DNA of 64,000 nucleotides from Anoplolepis gracilipes (GCF_047496725.1 NC_132978.1:1813001-1877000); one strand, 5' to 3'. Shown: positions 12,201 to 24,679, counted from the stretch's first letter. Numbers and translations: made by a program. Notes: generated from the letters alone by a model not told the origin.

Positions 12201-14667
12201 CTAAACTTCTCCATGTATTAAATTTGACATTATCGAATCCATTTTTATAACTTGTATTTTCGATGTTAATCCTTTCGTTGAGTCTACATTGTATGAGGAC
12301 CAATAACTTATCAATTCTGGAAATTCATTGTTATTGATGTATTTGACTGAGATAGAACTAAATTGATTTCGTGAATTTAAATTTGGTTGACAATCAAATC
12401 CATGGCACAATAATGTAACATCACTTTGACTAGCATTAATAGCTTGAAGAACATCTGTGTAGTTTACTAGAACTATTAGGACTCTTTCTATAAGTCTTTG
12501 CTCTGTAATAGACGCTTTTTCTACATGATCGGATAGTGAATCCATCCATTGCCAAAATTTAATAGTAAACCCGAAGGTATAAGGTTTACCTGAACTCATT
12601 AAAAATACAGGATTCGATGCAAACGCGCTCGAACTCACGTGATCCCAAATGGTTATTGATTCGTTTGTTAATTTTTGCAGTGTTAAATTTACACTAGCGC
12701 GGCAAAGTTGTCCCGGACATACTCCTTCGTTTTCCACAGTCAATTGATGATAAGGTGTAGGCTTCCAACTGGATTTTTTTTCGTATTGTTTTACTATTTC
12801 AAACAATCGTGGTTTTAAGTCTGCTAATTTCATATGTACTTCTTGCATTTTTACATTGCGGAATAATTCTTTCAAAGTCATGAATTTCAATACAGCTGCA
12901 ACAAATAAGCGCTTATTAATAACAATAAGATATATAAACGTAATGTTAAAATTTTAACTATAGAATGTATTTACAGTGTACATACATTTTGCATTGTCAT
13001 CGTAACAATTATAAAGTATCTTGTTATTAGAGACAAGGTTATATATATCAATAGAAGTGCAATTATTGACTAAATAACGCTCCAGTAATTGACCAGTCTT
13101 GCCAGATAGAAAAGCAAGATACAACACATTTGCATCATCTATTGCTACAGTTAATAAATCTTCAATATCATCTGCATTGATATCTGGTAGAATAACTGGT
13201 AACTTTGAAAATGTGTGAGTTGTGGCACTCCAATGAATCGTTCCAGCAATTGGTTCTATACTAACGAGTAGGCCTTGTTCACCAACAACAATGCAGTCAG
13301 GCTTTCCAGATTGATCGATATCAATACTAGTACAATCTATAATAGTAGGTGATTTTTTTAATGGAACCAACCATAGTGGCAATCCACTATTTCCTTGCAT
13401 TGATATAACTCCTCCTCCTTCTGGAGGTATTTGTCTTTGTATCATTGTATTCTTTGTATCATTTTCTCTGTATTGTTCACCACGAAGAAGGAATATCAGA
13501 TTGTATGGAGATCCAGGTACTGTAGTAATAGGCCCATGTATTTCTGTATTTAATATAAAAACTTTATTTATTCTCTGAATTATTTTATACTAAATTATAA
13601 TTTAAATTATGTATTTAAAGATTTGGTATAATATTTAATGAAATATTTAGTAATATTTAATGCAGATAATACAGTATAAATGTATATATTTTTTATAATT
13701 ATTTAAAAAAAAACAAAAATTGAAAATATATACATATATATATATATATATAATTTACAATAATAATAATAGTAATAAACTTACCAACATCTTGTAAAGT
13801 TTTATCCCATGATATTGACGATTGTGATTCAATGATTGGTGGACAAACCATTGAATTGTCACAAGGTAATACATACAAAAAAATAACTATTGTAATAATG
13901 CATAATAATATGGATGCACATAAGCAGAAACGTCTCATCGGCGACATATTTTTCCTTTTCCAGAAATCATTCTGCTCGCTTCCTTCAATTACCATTACTG
14001 GTATATCGTCCTGATAACATTTAATTGTGTTTTGTCTATTTCTTGTGCTATTTTCTAGATTTTGTGTTTCATCCAGTGGATAAAATATACCATTTTCATG
14101 ACCTGAATGTAATTCCTAAATAAAAAAGATAGAGTTATAATATAAAAATTTAAATTACAAGTATCGATAGTCATATTTTCTATCATATATTCAAAGAAAT
14201 ATATATTTATACAAATTATCTAGTTAATATATGAATAAGTTCAATATACAAATCATTTCAAAATATTATATATATTATTAGATACAAACCTAAAATGCAA
14301 TATATATAGATTATATAAATAAATACATATTTATAAAGTTTATTTGAATTTTAAGAGAGATATACATTTTTTGATCTTTAAATCAAAATAAAACATAAGA
14401 TCTTATTCTTTTAATTTTATAAAAATTTTACTTTAACTTCAGAGACATGAATTAAATTTTGAAGACATATATGTTTTGACATATGTATTTTTGTAACATT
14501 TGTCATATATTAATATTTCTCACAGCTATTGTCGAGGTATTGTCGATCTTGTAGGTAGATAAAGAATGATTAGGCCGAGTTAAACGTTCTTCTTCATCCT
14601 CGGTATCGGTATTGCTTATGCTTTGTGGTAAAGGCGTGTAACCTTTGCCACTGTGATCTGTCGACAT
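12201..14667 (-). CDS. FAM234/ITFG3-like single-pass membrane protein
   Basis: Four exons join in frame: 14667-14524, 14115-13785, 13543-12986 and 12895-12201, giving 575 residues. The N-terminus is cytosolic and polar, with an acidic DTEDEEE patch near 21-27. One membrane helix spans about 111-132 (FCLCASILLCIITIVIFLYV), preceded by Lys/Arg, so the long C-terminal part is predicted lumenal or extracellular. That part has integrin-like FG-GAP/beta-propeller repeats: IDCTSIDIDQSGKPDCIVVG, then LPDINADDIEDLLTV, with Asp-rich loops of the type that can bind calcium. Several NxS/T sites and cysteines (CPGQLC) fit secretion. This layout is that of the FAM234A/B family, whose molecular role is poorly known. 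Start MSTDHSGKGY is the only ATG in the first exon frame. Confidence 0.8.
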
Positions 14668-15732
14668 CTCGGATGTAGTATCAAACGAATATCACGCTTT
14701 TGCAATTGTTCCTCTTATACAACGGTGTAATTATTATTGCAATATTGCATGATATAGCCAGATACAAATCTCCAAATCAGGCCAAGGATAGTTAGTTAAC
14801 GTAAAAACAGTACGCAATAAAGGGAAACCTGAAAATGTCCATTCTGCGCGCGTCGTTTTTCGTGGAACACTTACCTCAATAAGAAGTACGGGTGTATTCG
14901 AAAATCTACTCGGAATAGAGTAACGTTTGATGGACCAATCAGAACAAAAGTAGCAAAAACTTCCTTTGTTCTGATTGATCAATTAAAAGCTATTTTAAAA
15001 TGAGTGTGTTTCTGAACGCAACTCTAATAATCGACTCCATTGAGCTGTTTAACTATGGAGCTTCATTAATGGCACGTTCAAGAATTGAAACTGATAAATT
15101 GATGAATATTTGTAATAGAAGTTTCGTTAAGAGATGGTTACAAAACTAATCTTTTAAATACAACTAAATTACTTTTCAGATATCTCACATGAATTTGTTT
15201 TATCAATATTATAAAACATGTAATAAAAAACTAATTTATACTTGATTTATTCACAAAGAATATTTCTGTTTTTTCAATTCCAAATAACGATTATGCGACA
15301 GTTTTATCTGTTCTCAATACAATACGGATAGTTGGCAAACAAAAATGAGGATTAAAAGGAATTACTTGGTCTGTTATATTGATTATAATAGATATTACAA
15401 TTACTCATCTAATGTATATATATTTATATTTAATCTCTCTTTGTATATATAAAACATTAGATACAATAGATTAAATTATAATGAAAATTAAATTATTTTA
15501 AACATTTGTATATATCGAAAATAACGAAACATCAAGTTTGATTTAAGACACAGCATTTTCAAAATCGCTTAATTTTTTTCTAAATTAAATTTTTTTTCAC
15601 ATTTATACTTTTTATTACGATACATACAGAGCGCTTATACATATACATGTTTCCTGTGTTCTCTAAGTATACAGATATTACGATATATCTTGTCAGCATA
15701 ATCTGTAATAGATTTGTTGTCATATGTATATT
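14668..15732. other. Intergenic: FAM234-like promoter side and 3' flank of the RS-rich gene
   Basis: Contains a repeat element (about 14873-15042) near the FAM234-like start, then AT-rich spacer. A TTTATT at 15611-15616 is an AATAAA polyadenylation signal on the minus strand, about 120 bases past the stop of the RS-rich gene. Confidence 0.45.
14873..15042. repeat. Inverted-repeat element, copy A
   Basis: Two facing arms share TTTGTTCTGATTG (one at 14937-14949 on the minus strand, one at 14968-14980 on the plus strand). The left arm, read on the minus strand, continues as GGTCCATCAAACGTTACTC and then GAGTAGATTTTCGAATAC, matching the copy near 20.1 kb over about 60 bases. Confidence 0.6.
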
Positions 15733-17459
15733 TTAGTGAGTGGCGTTGTTGCGACGTCCACGTCTCTTGCGACTACCACCAGAAGGACGATTTGACGACG
15801 AAGCCCATTGTTCGTAAAAGCGTTCGGCTTCGAGCCATTCCTGATACTTGTACCACCATTCTTCCCATTTAATATAATCATCAAGAGTGAGATCGCGAAG
15901 GTATCCTCTCGCTTTATAATAATCGTAACGGACGCGTACATCGTCCCAACCTTCGAAACCTCTTGGCCCTTGCGCCAAAAGCGACTCGGGGTAATGTCCG
16001 GGTGGTGGCGAATCGTAACCAAGACGCGCGATTCTCTCCTCGCCTTCTATAACGACCTTCATGGCGTTCTCGCCATCTTTCGTGATGCGCATATTTTCCA
16101 TGTGCCTACGGTCGACGCTCCACTGTGCCATTTTACCAAATCTATATAAAAAAAAAATAAACACAAAAATCTATTAAATTAAAAAAAATTAAAGATAAAT
16201 AGCAAATTTATCCGAGTTTTATTATTGTCCTTCTATATTAAATAATATGATTTCACGAAATACCGTTCAGATAATGTCATTCTTGGCGGTCCAACATGAG
16301 ATGTAGTGGAGGAACTGTCGCTATCGTCACTAGGCGAAGATTCTGGCGGAGGTCGCATCATTTGTGACGCTCCATGACTCGAATGTGTTTTTTCCACTTT
16401 GACTGCTTTACGCATCTGCACAATTTTAATACAAGTATTCCTAACATTATATTTAATTTAATTTTAAAAGAAATGTGCCACTGTATATAACATTTAATAC
16501 ATTAGTGTCCAGAACAGAACTAACTATACTATATAACTTTTTATTTACTCTACATTGTATACTGCTATGTAAATATACAGTATACGAATGTATCTACACT
16601 ATTAAATTCCTTCTTCATAGAATTTGCTTATTTTTACAAAAGCCTTTTTCAAGAAAGAAAAAAAGGTAAACGATCATTTTACCAATGGGATGGGATCTGG
16701 TACTCGTGGATCTTCTGGCAATCTGCTATGATCTTTCTCTTTACGGCGAATCTTGGTTTCTTTTTCTTTGAGAGTCTTGTAATCCTTCTGATGACGTGGC
16801 GGCGGCTGCGGTGCCGGCGGTGGTGTACGCGGGCGCGGTAACGGCGGGGATCGCGGTCTAGCACGCGGCGGTAAAGCTCGCGAACTGGAAGCGACCACTT
16901 CCTTGGGATGCGCTCTGGCCCGTACCGGTGTGATCGATCGCGAACGCGAACGAGACAGCGGCGCGACGCGTCGTCGTTCTTTCGGCGAACAAACGGAACA
17001 CGATCTATCGGAGCACGTGCTGCCTGTGCTGGGGCTACGAGCGGCCGGTTGTCTGCCTCTATTATGTTCGCGGGAAGTACGCTCGCGTGGTGATCGCGGA
17101 CTCCTCGCTCGAGGACTGCGCGGTCGCGGACTGTGGGGACTACGAGGTCGAGGGCTTCTCGGGCTTCTGGGATGTCCTCTGCCGGGTTCGCCGCTGCCGC
17201 TGGTACCACCGACGTATAACTCCTTGTATCCACTGTGACGCCATCTGTTCGGATCTCGTTCTTCCGCCTCCAACAGCTTCTTGTTCCAGTAGCTCGATTG
17301 CGATTCGCGTGCTTTCCGCATCACATTGTCTATCTCTTTTCGTTTGCTAGAACTCTCGCCATGTGGTCTGGGTTGCGATACGCTCGTGTCCATTCGCAGC
17401 CTGCTTGAGCTGCTACTGCTGCCATTGCCTCTTCTTCTATCGTAATCTCGAGACGACAT
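15733..17459 (-). CDS. Ser/Arg/Pro-rich nuclear-type protein, function unknown
   Basis: Three exons join in frame: 17459-16683, 16415-16264 and 16141-15733, giving 445 residues. Residues 1-60 are Ser/Arg-rich with a short helical segment (KRKEIDNVMRKARESQ). Residues ~95-130 hold repeated RSP units, followed by RSRSRS and then proline-rich and Lys/Arg-rich stretches (KEKETKIRRKEKDH), typical of splicing-associated nuclear proteins. The C-terminus after SERFGKMAQWSVDRR is non-repetitive and looks like a folded, aromatic-rich domain (YIKWEEWWYKYQEWLEAERF) ending in RKRRGRRN. I do not recognise the family. An in-frame stop directly precedes the start in a spliced transcript, and an acceptor (TTACTAG) lies two bases upstream of the ATG, so there is a non-coding first exon, probably ending at the GTAAAT donor at 18041. 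Exon 1 has much higher GC than its surroundings. Confidence 0.8.
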
Positions 17460-18041
17460 TTCTAGTAACAGAAATTTAATTGTTTATTATTTCATTTTAT
17501 GTTAAATTATTATAATATGTACAATCAACATAAGATTTAATTTAGATCTTTATTATAAAAAACTATATTGAAATATATCAATAAACATTTACATCTTGTA
17601 AAACGTAATATATTATTATATTTTAGAATTTTGTCTAATTATTAATTAAATATATACAAATTTATATGGGATAATCTTGGAAATATTATTACATATGTAA
17701 ACAAAACTCAATGTAGCAATTAAAGATTCATCTTGTTATTGTTAGAATAGATGCAAGTAACAATAATATGATAGAGAAATATGAGTCTTAGGATATGTGC
17801 TACAAAATACTGACGGATATTTATTTTGATGCACTTTAATTTAGATCGTTTTCAGACAATGATAGATATCAATCATTATAGAGACAAAAAAAACCAAAAG
17901 AAGTATGTTCCAAGTATTTTCTAGCGATTCACCAATGTTTGAGAATTTGTATTTATTTATTATATGTATATGTCTATTACATAATATTGTTATTATTATT
18001 TTTGATTTATTTAAACAAAACTGTTATAAACGAAAATTTAC

Positions 18042-18290
18042 CTTATAGTAAAAATGCAAGATGGAAGACCAAAGGTACAGCAAAGACTATATCTAATTAA
18101 TCCAGATGTAGAGTACGTTGCAGGTATCAATAATGTTAATCCTCCATAGAAAACGCTGCAACCATAAGGATAATACGCCGGCCGCCGCGAAAGACCAGAA
18201 GGAAGTACCAGAAGCACTCGTCCTTAGAATCGACTGGCCTAAGTGAAAAATTCTACATGTCACAAATCTGGTACAAGCGTCGTCGAGTCG
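18042..18290 (-). other. Probable 5'UTR exon of the RS-rich gene (right limit uncertain)
   Basis: On the minus strand the sequence ends in TACTATAAG followed by a GTAAAT donor; the nearest downstream acceptor is the one two bases before the ATG at 17459. The transcription start is not visible; 18290 is only a rough limit in the GC-rich zone. Confidence 0.35.
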
Positions 18291-18357
18291 AGAGAAGATG
18301 TTAAAGTTAGCATTCTCTAATGTTTCGGGGGATTTTTGTTCTCACGTGAATCTCCGA

Positions 18358-18377
18358 TTTTTTTTTTTTTTTTTTTT
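18358..18377. repeat. Poly-T tract
   Basis: About 20 consecutive T. Similar tracts lie at about 18969-18990 and 19629-19655. Confidence 0.9.
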
Positions 18378-19296
18378 CTACAGTTCACATAAATATATAG
18401 TACGTAATGCGTCTCCGCTGCAAAGCGGGCACATCGCCGGACAATGCGATGCCTTACCATCGGCCACTCACCGCACGTCCAGAGATCCATGCGGTTCCGC
18501 GCGCGAATCAAACTCCGGGACAGATGAGTTCCCGAAGAACTCGTGATTATCGCGGACGCGGACGCGCGCGCGAGGGACGATCAACAAGCCTCGAGGAGGA
18601 ACGAACCGAAAGTGTCGCGATCGATCGCGGTCGATCGTGATCTCGCGCCGAAAACGTGTCCTCCTCGGGCGAGGTAACGAGCCGCGCCGGCGACACTCGC
18701 GACCGGCGGGGTGTAGCGCGCCACGCGCCCAATTTAGAATCGACATTTAGCCGAGATTTAGCGGACAACTCGGCAAACTCGATTCATCCGAATGGACAAC
18801 ACGTCATACGTCATCTTCGCGGCAGGCATCGCTTTCCCGTTGCCCGGTTGCCCGTCACAGCGAAAGCCGGGGCACGTCGCTCGCGACGCGATCACTCGCG
18901 ACGCGACATTCTACTTTTATCTTCTCCCTGGATATTTATCCCTATTAGAGAGAGACAACACAGCATCACTTTTTTTTTTTTTTTTTTTTTCTTAACTGCG
19001 TGGAAATGACGCCACACAGTTTCGCGTATGTCAAAGCTCCCACGCGGGGGGCTTTGAAGCCGCGTTAAACGGTGATATCGCGCGCGCCGAAACGACACCG
19101 AAGGGGGAGGGCGTTTATTCGGATAACGCCACGATGAAATTCGCCCGTTGTGGAATGCGTTCGAGAGAGAACCGCCCGAGGAGAGAGAGTAACCGGCATA
19201 AAGAGCGCGCGTGCGCGCACGCTCACGCGCGTCTGCCCCCTTTGCTCTGTCATTTCGTAAAAGCGAACGTTGACGCCTCTTCGCTCCCATTTTTTT

Positions 19297-19377
19297 CTCT
19301 CTCTGTCTCTCTCTCTCTCTCGTGCGTGTCCTCACTCTTTCTCTCTCTCTCTCTCTCTTTCTCTCCTGTCGCCGCTT
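19297..19377. repeat. (CT)n-rich simple repeat
   Basis: Long CTCTCT runs interrupted by GTGCGTGTCC; a further CT-rich run follows to about 19433. GAGA-factor type sites on the opposite strand are common in insect promoters. Confidence 0.9.
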
Positions 19378-20095
19378 GCTGCATACACACATTCGCGCAC
19401 CAGATTCCTCCCTCTCTTTCTCTCTCTCCCTCTAGCATTGACTCTTACTTAATGCCGCCGTCACACAACTACTAGCGAATCGCGAAATTCGTACACGTCG
19501 AGGTATTATTTTCTCGCGTGTACATTCGCTTACGCGATCGTTACAACTCACGGAAATTCGCTTGCGCGACACCAGAAATCAATCGGCCATCTAACAAGCG
19601 ACGCGATCCGATCGATCCGGATATTTTCTTTTTTTTTTTTTTTTTTTTTTTTTTTGCCGGAAGCCCACGTGTATCGCGGGACGAACGACACTCACTTTTC
19701 TTAACGCGACGACCCGATAACTTGCATTTTCTGGCACGTGTGCCGGCCAGATTCGTTCTCGCGTTACGTCGAATATGTTCACAATGGACTTACTTGGGAG
19801 ACGATTTCTCTCCCGTCTACCGTCGTTCAACCATCGAACGTAAACACCGACATAGATGACGAACTTGATTTTCACAGTCGCCAATACTGCCGATTGGTCG
19901 AGCCATTTTGTGGATTGAGTTTGAAAAATCTATGCGTCGAAATAAAATATTCGATGTTATTCTACTTTGAAATCTTGAAAATATCGGAAACTTTTCTTTC
20001 TTTAAAAAGTAGTTGTCTTAAAATTAATATACAAAAAAAATGGGACGAATCGTATTTTTATTTTTCCTGTATTCCTCAAGCTCAAGAAACTTTCT

Positions 20096-20222
20096 GACTG
20101 ATGGTCAAAATAAAATAACTCCTTACCAATCAGGATAAAGAAATTCGTACTTCCTTTGTTCTGATTGGTTCATCAAACACTATTCTATCCAACAAGTAGA
20201 TTTTTGAATGCAACCTTGTATT
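20096..20222. repeat. Inverted-repeat element, copy B
   Basis: Contains CCTTTGTTCTGATTGG, then TTCATCAAACACTATTCTAT and AAGTAGATTTTTGAATGCAA, matching the left arm of the element near 14.9 kb. A facing ACCAATCAGGATAAAG lies about 20 bases to the left. It sits just upstream of OSGEP. Confidence 0.6.
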
Positions 20223-20439
20223 GGCTTGAAATATTAGTCTAGTTATGCCCTCTCACGAAAAAGCAAATTAATGACAGATGATCTGTCATAGATCACGTGA
20301 CGTGTGTAAATAAATATATGTATATTTTTGTTTGCGATGTGTGGTGCGGCATGATATTTATTTCAATCATTCCATTCATTTATGCGTGAATAAGTATTTA
20401 TTTTGATCACCAGAAACAGAAAAATTGAAATATATAAAA

Positions 20440-22057
20440 ATGGTGATTGCTATCGGATTCGAAGGTAGCGCGAATAAACTGGGCGTAGGAATAATTCGCG
20501 ATCAACAAGTGTTATCCAACGTGCGACATACCTATGTTACTCCACCGGGAGAAGGTAACCTCAAAATAATTTTACGTATACATATATTATGTGTAAATCT
20601 GTAAACAATGACTTAATATATATGATGTAAATCTTTTTGTTATTTATTGAGCAAGATTTTACAATAAAATTTATTGATAAATTTGTGCCAAGCCTAATTT
20701 AATTTTATTCATGCAATGTAGGATTCTATTTATGATGAAAACATTTTATTAAAATAGTTAAAATATTTGTACAAAACTTACACAAAAAATAAAAATACAT
20801 ATTTACACATTAAATTTCACAGCATAAAATAATAAGTAAAATTTTTCTATGAATAATGTTGCTAGGTAAACATTGTTTTAAATAGACTTAATATTTATAA
20901 AAAGTTTCAATGTAAATATGCTAAAATATATAATGTAGACATATCTGTTTATTAGGTTTTTTACCTCGAGAAACAGCGCAACATCATAGAAAACATATAT
21001 TAGATATTTTGCAAAAAGCCTTAGATGATGCAAAGATTAACATGAAGGATGTAGATATTGTTTGTTACACAAAAGGACCAGGAATGGGAGCGCCATTGAC
21101 AGTCGCTGCTTTAGTAGCTAGGACTGTTGCTCAATTACACAATAAACCAATAGTTTCAGTCAATCACTGTATCGGTCATATTGAGATGGGGCGTTTAATT
21201 ACTGGTAGCGAGAATCCTACTGTTTTGTATGTTTCTGGTGGAAACACTCAAATTATTGCATATTCTCGACAAAGATATCGTATTTTTGGCGAGACAATTG
21301 ACATTGCAGTAGGAAATTGTTTAGACAGATTTGCAAGACTATTAAAGCTGTCAAATGATCCCAGCCCTGGATACAACATAGAACAGTTAGCAAAAAAGTA
21401 AGCAAATTTTTATATTTAATTAATATTCTGCTAGGATTTCATCTTGGAAATCCTCGATAAATATTATCCTTTAAGATTACACTTATGGGATCTTGTATGC
21501 TGAATTCAATTAAAATTTTATGGGTATAAAAAGAGGTGAGAAACTGGCACCACTACCGTACGTTGTGAAAGGGATGGATGTATCATTCTCTGGTATCTTA
21601 AGTCACATAGAGGAACATTTGCCCAAATGGCTTGATACAAAGGAATTTACTCCTGAAGATTTATGTTTTTCTTTGCAAGAAACTGTATTTGCCATGCTCA
21701 TCGAAATTACAGGTAATTATTCATTGGATGATTTTATTTTTTATATTTTATCTCTTTTCTTGTTTAATATTAAATAATGTTGCAGAACGCGCGATGGCAC
21801 ACGTGAGATCGAATGAAGTATTAATCGTGGGTGGTGTAGGATGCAATGAGAGACTGCAGGAAATGATGGGTGTCATGTGTAAAGAAAGAAATGCAACTCT
21901 TTATGCGACGGATGAGCGATTCTGTATAGATAACGGTGTTATGATCGCAGTCGCTGGATTGCTTCAATACAATTGCGAAGGTGGTACTCCTTGGACACAA
22001 ACTACTTGCATTCAGAGATACCGAACCGACGATGTACATGTTTCTTGGAGAGAATAA
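20440..22057 (+). CDS. OSGEP: tRNA N6-adenosine threonylcarbamoyltransferase, KEOPS subunit (OSGEP/Kae1)
   Basis: Catalytic subunit of the KEOPS complex, which transfers threonylcarbamoyl from TC-AMP to A37 of ANN-decoding tRNAs (t6A). Four exons join in frame: 20440-20554, 20956-21397, 21534-21712 and 21786-22057, giving 335 residues, the same length as human OSGEP. N-terminal GFEGSANKLGVG begins the ASKHA/actin-like ATPase fold. NHCIGHIEMGRL holds the metal-binding histidines H109 and H113. VSGGNTQ, then DIAVGNCLDRFAR, DPSPGYNIEQ, GMDVSFSGILSH and ATDERFCIDNGVMIA (the third metal ligand Asp) follow in family order. The exon 3 acceptor is AT-rich (AAAAAG) but is the one that keeps frame. An AATAAA at 22217-22222 is a likely polyadenylation signal. 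Confidence 0.97.
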
Positions 22058-22280
22058 AATAATATTTTCAAGTAAGTTTTTCATTGAAATATTTAACCGT
22101 CTATATTTCTTATGATATAATATACATTCTAGAATTTTTATTATGATAGAGAATTCAGTTTTCACACTGAAATATATTTCATTTTAATCCGACTACTAAG
22201 GATGAAATTACCCTATAATAAATAATAGTTTTGGTTAGGATATTTATTGTATCAAATTATTTATATATATATATAATGAT

Positions 22281-22282
<2 letters not shown>

Positions 22283-22314
<32 letters not shown>
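22283..22314. repeat. (TA)n microsatellite
   Basis: About 32 bases of alternating TA. Confidence 0.9.
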
Positions 22315-22317
<3 letters not shown>

Positions 22318-23207
22318 TATGCAATCATTATTAACTTTCAAAAGTTTAAAAGTTTGTAATTTTTTTGTTGCAAACATTTAAATTAATTTAAATGAGACAT
22401 TCATTATCTAAGATTTTTATAGTATTCAATGTATTAAGAAAAAAGTTAAGGATTTTAATTTTAAAAAAGTGACGAAAATAGATACTTATTTTTCTACTAA
22501 ATTATCAAAAAAATTAAAAGTTTCAAGTTTAAGAGTTTTGAATTTAAAAGATAATTTTTAATAATTTGATTCTTTTATTTAAAATAAATTTCTATCAATT
22601 TTTAACAAGGAAATTATGTTTTGTAGATTAATCTTTCAACGATTTTACCACAAATGTGTTGACGTTTTTTTATACGTATTGGTATTTAATAACATGTAAT
22701 TGGTATTTGAATCTGCATATTATTAAATTTGCAAGCGCGATTATGCGAATGTGCAAAAATGCCGTTAAGAATCGATCACTGGTATATTATTCGTGACGAC
22801 CTCCATGCTGTCTCTAAAAATAACACCTCTCTCTCTCTCTCTATTGATGATGTGATCGTATGGGCAACAACCAGCCGTATTATCTGGAAATGTGGTGACC
22901 TGATTTCATACAGACTGGATAGATTTCCTGTCGACAGCGATCGGACAGCGATTTGCTTTGATAATGCAGTTTCGGCCTTGTGCGGCCTTTAAACTTTTTT
23001 TCGACCGATTCGATATTGACCTCGTTCTGATATGATATCGATCTGACTATTAAGTAATACGTAGAACGCTTCTTCGACGCATATAGGATGCTTTATCGAT
23101 TTGCTCCTCGCGAAGAACGTTGGCGATGCGGAGGCTCAATCTCCTGGCTTCGTGTCGAAAATTCCGACTTCGCGAATTCCGATGATATTGCAGTACGAGA
23201 TCGCGCG

Positions 23208-23237
23208 CAAGAGAGAGAGAGAGAGAGAGAGAGAGAG
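23208..23237. repeat. (GA)n microsatellite
   Basis: GAGAGA run of about 30 bases. Confidence 0.9.
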
Positions 23238-23899
23238 CCAAAAAAGAGAGCCGGGTAGGGGAAAAATAGGAATGAAAACATCGATCGGGCATGGCATTCT
23301 CTGTAAAACGTATAAAAATAATATAACAATAAAGAAATTAACGACGAAATTGTGACAAAACTATAAGACATTATTTTAATATAATATTAATTGTTCATAA
23401 GTAATTTAAAAGTAAATAAAATGTCTTCCTATCTTTCCATTCCTCTCTCCCTCTCTTTCTCTCTTGGTTTTTTAATTTTACATTTTTTTATCGATAAAAG
23501 TTAAACACGTGTTTCAAGTTTTACTTTGTGAAAGAAAAAACATACTTTATAGACATCTTCCTAACACCACAAGCTAATCCTATATTATCATTTTGTATAT
23601 TGTAATTTATAAAAACGATTGGGAGACTATATAATTATATAATATAAAAGTGTCCACTCTCGCGATGACGCCGCGCCCAAAAGCGATTATACGTCTTGTT
23701 GGCCGTGTAGAGAGGAGTCGCCCGCACTTTAAAAGCACCGCTTCGTCACTGGAGCAGGGTGCGGGGACGACGCGCAACTCATCGGGGCTCGGGGCGCACA
23801 GGGTAGCTCGGGATTCGGGATAATCGCCAAGGCGCACCGCTGGCTCGCGTCCAAATAGTGCCTCTGTCGGCGCCAACAGTAGTTACAGTGGTACAGAGA

Positions 23900-24512
23900 C
23901 TGTACCGTCACCTCTAAACTATCAAAAGAGAGCGGCCGACAGCAGGCCGGTAGTAGTAATACGTTGACAGTCGTACGATTTTCGAGTTTCTCGCGCGCAC
24001 GCGACTTTTCCCCCTTTTTTTTTCTTTTTTTTTTTTTTTTATTGCCGATGACGAACCGGTAGTCGAATCGGTAGCGATCGATAGCGATATAACTGCGCGA
24101 TTGTCTCCCGCCTTCTTCATCTGATTATCTCGCGTCCGATATTCAAGGTACGGGACGTCTCTTCTCGGAGCATCGCGCGCACCCTCGTGTTCGTACCCCG
24201 ACCGTACCCACATTGGTTTAATCGATAGACGTACGGGGCGTCGATCGCAGCGCCCGGTGTGGAACAAGTGGTAGTGCCAGTGCGGTCGTCGTCGCCGTCG
24301 CCGCCGCCGTCGTCGTCGTCGTCATCGTCGTCGTCGTCGCCGTCGCCGTCGTCGTCACCGTCTTCGTCACTGTGCGTCATCGTTATTCCCAAAGCGGATA
24401 TCGCAAGGGGATTTTGCCGGGTGACGAGATGCGACATTCCAGCGCGACACGCAACGACGCGCCGCTTCCTCGACCGAGCAGCGATCATGTTTAAAGCGGA
24501 AGCAAGAGAGAG
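23900..24512 (+). other. Shab: Probable Shab 5'UTR exon (left limit uncertain)
   Basis: A GC-rich block ends in GAAGCAAGAGAGAG followed by a consensus GTGAGT donor at 24513. The next well-placed acceptor with channel coding downstream is TTTTTCAG before 28800. The exon contains CGT/CGC trinucleotide runs at 24284-24362 and an ATG at 24487 that opens only a 10-codon frame (MFKAEARERL) after splicing. The transcription start is not visible. The pairing of these splice sites is inference. Confidence 0.5.
24284..24362 (+). repeat. Trinucleotide (GTC/GCC)n repeat
   Basis: Almost pure CGTCGT/CGCCGC units for about 78 bases inside the predicted Shab 5'UTR exon. Confidence 0.9.
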
Positions 24513-24624
24513 GTGAGTAGCGCGCCAAGAGATAATCTTGCTGGTAGCTTGCTTCGCACACGCCTCTTGTCTATTTCCGTATAGTAGCTGTCGCGCGACG
24601 CACACCATCGGTACAACACGCATC

Positions 24625-24645
24625 GTTGTCGTTGTCGTTGTCGTT

Positions 24646-24679
<34 letters not shown>
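24625..24679 (+). repeat. (GTTGTC)n(GTC)n repeat
   Basis: Hexamer GTTGTC units passing into pure GTC units, just inside the first intron. Confidence 0.9.

Larger units (their letters stand above)
17460..20439. other. Divergent promoter region between the RS-rich gene (-) and OSGEP (+)
   Basis: Bases 18170-19900 are strongly GC- and CpG-rich, with CT/GA runs and three long poly-T tracts. This is the probable bidirectional promoter zone and the source of the 5'UTR exon for the minus-strand gene. Bases 17460-18040 are AT-rich intron or spacer. Many open frames here are shadows of high GC and simple repeats; none has domain support. Confidence 0.5.
22058..23880. other. Intergenic: OSGEP 3' flank to Shab promoter side
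   Basis: AT-rich spacer with a (TA)n run at 22283-22314, then from 22730 a slightly GC-richer zone with CT and GA runs. I see no gene. Open frames at 22729-22992 and 23101-23355 have no domain or splice support. Confidence 0.4.

Noticed and set aside
16679..17350. Several long open frames overlapping the RS-rich exon on both strands
   Set aside because: Shadows of the GC-rich, repetitive RS/Pro coding exon; only the 17459-16683 frame splices in frame to a non-repetitive domain.
18400..19480. Many open frames in the GC-rich divergent region
   Set aside because: High GC and CT/GA repeats remove stop codons; peptides are Arg/Ser or Glu/Arg simple repeats.
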